A stretch of DNA of 64,000 nucleotides from Selenomonas ruminantium subsp. ruminantium ATCC 12561. GTDB taxonomy: Bacteria > Bacillota > Negativicutes > Selenomonadales > Selenomonadaceae. Below are positions 60,286 to 64,000 of the stretch, in pieces. A program made the translations under genes and the position numbers. The notes under the pieces are model-generated. The model had not been told where the DNA came from, did not search any database, and saw only the letters and a list, made by a program, of their open reading frames with translations. Every line of letters begins with the position of its first letter. Positions within the stretch are counted from its first letter, which is position 1. The DNA is taken from positions 62,001 to 126,000 of the forward strand of contig NZ_AUJE01000003.1 of NCBI RefSeq assembly GCF_000424065.1, given 5' to 3'.

Positions 60286-60535
60286 CATCAATGAGCTCGT
60301 GCTCCTCTCCGCCGCCTGCTTCCAGTTCTGCGATTGATTCAGCAAGATATGCCTGGTTCTTTTTGCTATAGAACGGGTCAGCGGTTATCGGAAATGGAAT
60401 CGAGCGTGTCCGTACCATTGCTTTCAGGAACATAGTGTAAGCGGTTGAAAGAGTCAGCCCCATTTCGGCGCATAATGCTTCTGCCTGTTCTTTAAGCATG
60501 GGGTCAACCCGCATTGTAAGTGTAGTTGCCTTCAT
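60281..60535 (-). CDS. RelB/DinJ family antitoxin
   Basis: The ribbon-helix-helix start (TLTMRVDPMLKEQAEALCAE) and the RelB/DinJ motif (GLTLSTAYTMFLKAMVRTRS, IPFPITADPFYSKKN) identify the antitoxin, which neutralises the toxin and represses the operon. AAGGAGGGG precedes the ATG. The pair helps to keep the prophage. Confidence 0.92.
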   Translation of the reverse strand: MKATTLTMRVDPMLKEQAEALCAEMGLTLSTAYTMFLKAMVRTRSIPFPITADPFYSKKNQAYLAESIAELEAGGGEEHELIDV

Positions 60536-60613
60536 AGTGAACCCCTCCTTTTAAGTTAATTATACTACATAAGCACTCACAATGTAAATACATATTATCA
60601 CCTCTAAAAATAA

Positions 60614-60635
60614 TTCCGGTGTATCGGCACAGGAA
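60614..60635. promoter_or_regulatory. Palindromic operator upstream of the integrase
   Basis: TTCCGGTG-TATCGG-CACAGGAA matches the perfect palindrome at 55779-55800 in centre and most arm positions. It precedes a likely -10 (TATACT near 60653) of the integrase promoter. Confidence 0.55.
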
Positions 60636-60685
60636 TAAAATACTTGCACTCTGCTATACTTAATCACAAAGGAGCGTGATATAGC

Positions 60686-61771
60686 ATGAGTGCATATAAA
60701 GATATGGAGCGTGGCACCTGGTATTGCCGTTTCCGCTATACCGATTATACCGGAGAGAAACACGAAACCACCAAACGAGGCTTTAAGACCAAAAAGGCCG
60801 CCCTCCAGTATGAGGCTGAATTCAAGGCACAATCCGGTGATACTGCCAAGCTGACCATGAATGCCCTGTGCGATGCCTATCTGAAGGACAGGAAGGTCAA
60901 TCAAAAAGCCAGCACTTACAGGGGAACGGAAAAAATCATCAATTCGCACATCCGTACGGCTTTCGGCCGGCGCCCGGTCAATGAGATAAGCAAGCTGGAT
61001 ATCCGGCAGTGGCAAAATGACCTGCTCCAAAAGCAGGCGTATAACAACCGGCCCTATGCCCCCAGCACGCTGCGGCAGATAAATATTCAGCTAAATGCGG
61101 TCTTTAACTATGCCGTAAAATATTATGACCTTGCCAAGAATCCCACCAAGGTCGTGGATACCATTGGCAAAAGACAAAAGCGGCAGGCTTTTTGGTCCTT
61201 GGAAGAATTTTCCCAGGTTATCGCTCAGGTTGACAAGACGGAGCTGAAACTTGCCTATCTGCTGCTCTTTTACAGTGGAATGCGTATCGGCGAACTACTG
61301 GCGCTCTCCCCTGCCGATTTCGATTTTACAGCCAACACCATCCATATCAGCAAAAGCGTTATGCTTTCAACAGGTAAGGTGACCACGCCCAAAACGCCGT
61401 ACAGCGTCCGTATGGTACCTATGCCACCCGCCCTGATGAAAGAGGTGCAGGACTTTATAAATCGCTTTATGGAGCCGCCTGAACGGATTTTCATATACTC
61501 GCAGAGAGTATATCGTGACTATCTGAAACGATATGCCATCAAAGCAGGCGTGCCGCCCATCTACGTTCATGACTTGCGGCATTCCCATGCCAGCTACCTC
61601 ATCCATAACAATGTTCCCGTTACCACCATAAGCCGCCGTCTGGGACATGCCAATGCCAGTGTTACCTTGTCGGTTTACTCCCATATGTATGAGGAATCTG
61701 CGGGCAATGTTGCGGTCATGCTCGAAAAAGCATTTATTTGTGGTCAAAATGTGGTCATAGACGAGAAATAA
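60686..61771 (+). CDS. int: Tyrosine-family phage integrase
   Basis: The 361-residue protein has an N-terminal arm-binding domain (MERGTWYCRFRYTDYTGEKH), a core-binding SAM-like domain and a catalytic domain with R200 (FYSGMRIGEL), H295 and R298 (VHDLRHSHAS), H321 (LGHANAS) and the nucleophile Y331 (TLSVYSHMY). AAAGGAG precedes the ATG. It lies 43 bases from attR, and its last codons contain the right-side arm-type repeats. Confidence 0.97.
   Translation: MSAYKDMERGTWYCRFRYTDYTGEKHETTKRGFKTKKAALQYEAEFKAQSGDTAKLTMNALCDAYLKDRKVNQKASTYRGTEKIINSHIRTAFGRRPVNEISKLDIRQWQNDLLQKQAYNNRPYAPSTLRQINIQLNAVFNYAVKYYDLAKNPTKVVDTIGKRQKRQAFWSLEEFSQVIAQVDKTELKLAYLLLFYSGMRIGELLALSPADFDFTANTIHISKSVMLSTGKVTTPKTPYSVRMVPMPPALMKEVQDFINRFMEPPERIFIYSQRVYRDYLKRYAIKAGVPPIYVHDLRHSHASYLIHNNVPVTTISRRLGHANASVTLSVYSHMYEESAGNVAVMLEKAFICGQNVVIDEK
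61740..61757 (+). other. Putative integrase arm-type sites, right side
   Basis: Two GTGGTCA repeats with an 11-base period inside the last codons of int, 58 bases before the attR core. They match the pair at 23949-23966 in sequence and spacing. Confidence 0.6.
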
Positions 61772-61814
61772 AAATCAGAAACCCTTGTAAATAAAGGGCT
61801 GACGAGAAAAATAC

Positions 61815-61837
61815 AAGAATACCATATTTATTAACGG
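61815..61837 (+). other. attR core
   Basis: Exact copy of the 23-bp attL core, followed by a partly similar TTATTCAG at 61839-61846 (TATTCAG at attL). It marks the right end of the prophage. Confidence 0.9.
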
Positions 61838-61867
61838 CGTTATTCAGGCGATATCCCCCACAACACT

Positions 61868-62097
61868 GCCGTTCTTTAACTCCTGCGGCCAGCACCTGGC
61901 TAAAAAAGGCATGAAAAAAGCGACCAGAATCATTCTGCCCGCCTATATTTTGCTGTATATCAAAGTACCGATTACGGCTACAATCACGAAAACCGCACAT
62001 TTGATTAACCAAAACTGCATAAGCCCCATTGCTATATCGTTCACGAAATCACCTCGCAAAAGGTATGAAAAAAGCACCTACCTTCAAGATAAGTGCT
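61868..62097 (-). repeat. About 230-bp repeat shared with the prophage, flank copy
   Basis: Matches 40097-40327 nearly throughout, yet lies outside attR. It starts 31 bases beyond the attR core and ends at the hairpin behind the immunity homologue. This is the strongest sign that the flank descends from a related phage. Confidence 0.9.
61943..62044 (-). CDS. 33-residue membrane protein, flank copy
   Basis: Same GTG start, ribosome binding site and protein as 40173-40274 except Trp for Leu at residue 12. Silent substitutions separate the copies. Unknown function. Confidence 0.5.
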   Translation of the reverse strand: MNDIAMGLMQFWLIKCAVFVIVAVIGTLIYSKI

Positions 62098-62108
62098 CAA
62101 ATATTCGA

Positions 62109-62342
62109 TTAGTCAATTATTTCAATGGATTTTATTTCTGATTCACGAAATGCGTAATGTACAATGTGCCCATCGGGCTCTATTACATCCAAATCCAATT
62201 CATTGTACCCAGGTTCGTCATCTTCTTCATTATCGTAGTCCGGGACGAAGCCAACAGCTCGACCTTTCCACACTTTACCCTCATCATCAGTCAATTGAAT
62301 TTGATGCCTAAAAGCCCCACGCATTTCATCGACCATTGCCAT
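62109..62342 (-). CDS. Orphan immunity-like protein 1
   Basis: A 77-residue homologue of the prophage immunity protein, identical in the acidic core (PDYDNEEDDEPGYN) and similar at both ends (MAMVDEM; RESEIKSIEIID). GGAGGTG precedes the ATG. No toxin gene is adjacent upstream; instead it follows a 79-residue gene. It may protect the cell from toxins carried by related phages. Confidence 0.65.
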   Translation of the reverse strand: MAMVDEMRGAFRHQIQLTDDEGKVWKGRAVGFVPDYDNEEDDEPGYNELDLDVIEPDGHIVHYAFRESEIKSIEIID

Positions 62343-62376
62343 TAGACTACACCTCCCTCGGAACCATATATAGTTC

Positions 62377-62616
62377 TTAGTTAGCTATTTCTGTAATGGT
62401 TGTTTTTAATTTCCCCATCATAAGGCAAACACCAACAATTCCCATGAAATATTTCGACTGTTTTTCCGTACAAGACGATGAGAACTTCATTATGGACATA
62501 ATGTCCTTAATTTTGTCGTATACGACTATACCATCTAGATTTTGCTCCTGGCCTGTGCAATATGCAATTCTACAGACTTTTTCATCTTCAAATATGATTT
62601 TTGCCCAGCCCCACAT
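62377..62616 (-). CDS. 79-residue protein, copy 1 of tandem pair
   Basis: Starts MWGWAKIIFEDEKVCRIAYC with NLDGIVVYDKIKDIMSI and a hydrophobic MGIVGVCLMMGKL near the end. The ATG lies one base beyond the stop of a 27-codon frame (TAAAATG). Nearly identical to 63219-63458, including a clean reading frame in both. Possibly a second immunity family; not recognised. Confidence 0.5.
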   Translation of the reverse strand: MWGWAKIIFEDEKVCRIAYCTGQEQNLDGIVVYDKIKDIMSIMKFSSSCTEKQSKYFMGIVGVCLMMGKLKTTITEIAN

Positions 62617-62617
62617 T

Positions 62618-62701
62618 TTAATCGTCCTCCATCACAGCTGAATAATCATATCCCCCTTGAGCAACCTCGTGAGCCTCCCAAGATTTCATGCCTTGTTCCA
62701 T
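62618..62701 (-). CDS. 27-residue frame coupled to the 79-residue gene
   Basis: MEQGMKSWEAHEVAQGGYDY then SAVMEDD and stop. It may be a small gene or the tail of a lost larger protein. The duplicate at 63460-63543 has a nonsense codon at Trp8. Confidence 0.35.
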   Translation of the reverse strand: MEQGMKSWEAHEVAQGGYDYSAVMEDD

Positions 62702-62718
62702 AAGCGTGTATTATTTGA

Positions 62719-62892
62719 TTACTCCTTGTGATTTGGGCAATTAATACACCTCTCATGAAAATCAGGTGCATCCTTAATTTCCTTGATTCCTACTGAAGCT
62801 GTTACATTAACGATGCGCTCTGCTACAGTTCCAGTCTCAAAACAATCATACTCATCAATTTCTCTATCAATTATTGGACATCTTATCAGCAT
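62719..62892 (-). CDS. 57-residue Cys-containing protein
   Basis: MLIRCPIIDREIDEYDCFET continues to an end with CINCPNHKE, two Cys pairs that may bind zinc. It resembles small proteins of unknown function next to toxin-immunity genes. No strong ribosome binding site. Confidence 0.45.
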   Translation of the reverse strand: MLIRCPIIDREIDEYDCFETGTVAERIVNVTASVGIKEIKDAPDFHERCINCPNHKE

Positions 62893-62940
62893 ATCGTTTT
62901 AACACCGCCATTTAACTTTTTGTAAAAAAATAACCTGTAG

Positions 62941-63186
62941 CTATAGAATTTTTCCATCAATCACCTCAATGGATTTAATTTCTGATTCACGAATTGCATA
63001 ATGCGTAATATTCCCATCAGGCTCTGTTACATCTAGATCCAATTCATTGTACCCTGGTTCATCATCTTCTTCATTATCATAATCTGGGACGAAGCCTGAA
63101 ACATACCCTGTCCATAATTTCCCATTTTCATCAATCAGTCTGATTCGATGTCCAAAAGCTTTAAACATTTCATCTGCCATTGCCAT
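62941..63186 (-). CDS. Orphan immunity-like protein 2
   Basis: An 81-residue homologue of the same family with the identical acidic core and MAMADEMFKAFGHRIRLIDE at the start. AAAGGAGGTG precedes the ATG. It lies directly after the second 79-residue gene, repeating the order seen at 62.1-62.6 kb. Confidence 0.65.
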   Translation of the reverse strand: MAMADEMFKAFGHRIRLIDENGKLWTGYVSGFVPDYDNEEDDEPGYNELDLDVTEPDGNITHYAIRESEIKSIEVIDGKIL

Positions 63187-63218
63187 TAGCCTTCACCTCC
63201 TTTGGAATTATATAGTTC

Positions 63219-63458
63219 TTAGTTAGCTATTTCTGTAATGGTTGTTTTCAATTTCCCCATCATAAGGCAAACACCAACAACCCCCATGAAATATTTCGAC
63301 TGTTTTTCCGTACAAGACGATGAGAACTTCATTATGGACATAGTGTCCTTAATTTTGTCGTATACGATTATACCATCTAGATTTTGTTTTAGACCAGTAC
63401 AATATGCAATTCTACAGACTTTTTCATCTTCAAATATTATTCTTGCCCAGCCCCACAT
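63219..63458 (-). CDS. 79-residue protein, copy 2 of tandem pair
   Basis: Differs from 62377-62616 at only a few residues (for example KQNLDGIIVYDKIKDTMSIM). The duplicated unit also includes the 27-codon frame upstream; the copies lie 842 bases apart. Confidence 0.5.
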   Translation of the reverse strand: MWGWARIIFEDEKVCRIAYCTGLKQNLDGIIVYDKIKDTMSIMKFSSSCTEKQSKYFMGVVGVCLMMGKLKTTITEIAN

Positions 63459-63459
63459 T

Positions 63460-63543
63460 TTAATCGTCCTCCATCACAGTTGAATAATCGTATACGCATT
63501 GAGCCGCATCGTGAGCCTCTCAAGACTTCATGCCTTGCTTCAT
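63460..63543 (-). pseudogene. 27-codon frame, duplicate with nonsense codon
   Basis: Aligns codon for codon with 62618-62701, but TGG (Trp8) is TGA here; the remaining codons are preserved up to EDD and stop. This suggests recent decay of a dispensable copy. Confidence 0.45.
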
Positions 63544-63562
63544 AAGCGTGCATTCAAGAAAT

Positions 63563-63640
63563 TCATGATTTAACATTATCACATCTTGGCTGGCATTCTA
63601 GGCAAATGTCAGCATATTTAGGTATTTTGATAATATTCAT
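63563..63640 (-). pseudogene. 25-codon Cys-rich stub
   Basis: MNIIKIPKYADICLECQPRC then a few codons and stop. The ending resembles the tail of the 57-residue Cys protein at 62719-62892, and it overlaps the toxin-like fragment. Confidence 0.3.
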
Positions 63641-63860
63641 CAGAAGTGAATGCTGTCGTTATCATTCCAAATTTTCCTAAATTAGGACGAACAAACGTTC
63701 CTCCGCACTTACCATAATAGTTATAGCTATAATCATAGTCTGTTATTTTTCGTGTAATAACAAAATACGCATCAGCTATAAACTTTCGGACATCATTTTC
63801 GGTTACATTATGAGGATGCTTACCACCTTGTACATGCTCAACACGAGTTCCGGAGCTTTT
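63618..63860 (-). pseudogene. C-terminal fragment of a toxin-like protein
   Basis: An open frame of 80 codons without start: SSGTRVEHVQGGKHPHNVTE, then DVRKFIADAYFVITRKI, and GGTFVRPNLGKFGMITTAFT before the stop. An in-frame TAA lies directly upstream. Size, position before immunity-like genes and the pattern of a compact C-terminal domain suggest a detached polymorphic toxin tip. Domain family not identified. Confidence 0.45.
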
Positions 63861-63892
63861 TTAGTTTGCTAAAAATACAATTGCTTTATGCC

Positions 63893-64000
63893 TTACTGCG
63901 CATGTACAGATAATGCTTCTGACATTATCTTTTTCCAGCACCTCCCCATAACCACCACAACCAGGCTTACTCCTAAGCCAACAAAAATCGGTGATATAGC
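63893..64000 (-). CDS. C-terminal end of a membrane protein (partial)
   Basis: The frame entering from the window edge encodes a hydrophobic helix (ISPIFVGLGVSLVVVVMG) and a short basic tail ending SEALSVHAQ. Too little is visible to name it. Confidence 0.35.
   Translation of the reverse strand, partial: AISPIFVGLGVSLVVVVMGRCWKKIMSEALSVHAQ

Larger units (their letters stand above)
23828..61837. mobile_element. Complete siphovirus-type prophage
   Basis: It is bounded by a 23-bp perfect direct repeat. It contains in order a lysis cassette, tail, head, terminases, early and replication genes, a lysogeny switch, and an integrase beside attR. All structural modules are present and uninterrupted, with overlapping reading frames and good ribosome binding sites, so it may well be inducible. 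A TerL of PBSX type, separate major capsid and scaffold genes, a long tape measure and a tip protein with NlpC/P60 partner indicate a long non-contractile tail. Confidence 0.95.

Noticed and set aside
41-64000. CRISPR arrays, tRNA or rRNA genes, insertion sequences
   Set aside because: No regularly spaced repeats, no cloverleaf-like or rRNA-like sequences and no transposase genes were seen on either strand.

Overview
The window looks like a chromosome segment of a low-to-medium GC member of the Bacillota, most plausibly a Selenomonas-like Negativicute. That placement is an inference from protein flavour (dnaE, phage structural genes), not from an rRNA. The segment falls into four parts.

(1) 1-20.0 kb: a mosaic accessory region, nearly all on the minus strand, built from repeated gene modules that handle NAD, ADP-ribose and nucleotides. 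It holds two macro-domain/helical fusion genes, a stand-alone macro gene, a sirtuin, an ADP-ribosylglycohydrolase, three copies of a NadR-like P-loop ATPase (one with an internal deletion), two VWA genes (one frameshifted), two nucleoside deoxyribosyltransferase-like genes plus a 15-codon stub of a third, two YaiI-family genes, a Nudix hydrolase, an EVE-like protein, PhzF, a metallo-beta-lactamase-fold protein, a flavodoxin, and two DUF262/HNH genes (one frameshifted). Copies are shuffled in three blocks (about 2.3-8.3, 8.7-16.1 and 16.3-19.3 kb). A 59-bp direct repeat brackets the middle block. Short stubs of a serine recombinase, an endonuclease III-like gene, a MATE transporter and an NRPS condensation domain show repeated recombination. 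Both VWA genes are preceded by the same perfect 17-bp inverted repeat, whose right arm contains the ribosome binding site, and by a GTCGC-N7-GCGAC motif.

(2) 20.0-23.85 kb: housekeeping dnaE and a small divergent gene whose last codons form the phage attachment site.

(3) 23,828-61,837: a complete siphovirus-type prophage of about 38 kb bounded by a 23-bp direct repeat (attL/attR). Running leftward it carries: integrase; YoeB/DinJ-type toxin-antitoxin; a rightward lysogeny operon (repressor, trypsin-like protease, a cytosolic protein of unknown function, a four-helix membrane protein); Cro-like and Rha antirepressor genes; a YqaJ/RecT/DnaD/DnaC/RusA replication-recombination block; many small early genes; an ArpU-like late regulator; terminases; portal; a MuF head protein fused to a predicted nuclease toxin domain, with an overlapping putative immunity gene; capsid and tail genes with a programmed -1 frameshift in the tail chaperones; tape measure; tip protein; an SGNH-hydrolase fibre; and a holin/GH25 lysis cassette.

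(4) 61.84-64.0 kb: a flank of tiny genes that includes two homologues of the prophage immunity gene, a copy of the 230-bp prophage segment next to that gene, a tandemly duplicated small-gene unit and a truncated toxin-like C-terminus. It reads as the relic of an earlier related phage or toxin locus at the same attachment site, leaving orphan immunity genes.

The most interesting candidates for new biology are the shuffled NAD/ADP-ribose modules with their RNA or DNA operators, the MuF toxin-immunity pair with its orphan immunity array, and the protease/unknown/membrane cassette behind the phage repressor.
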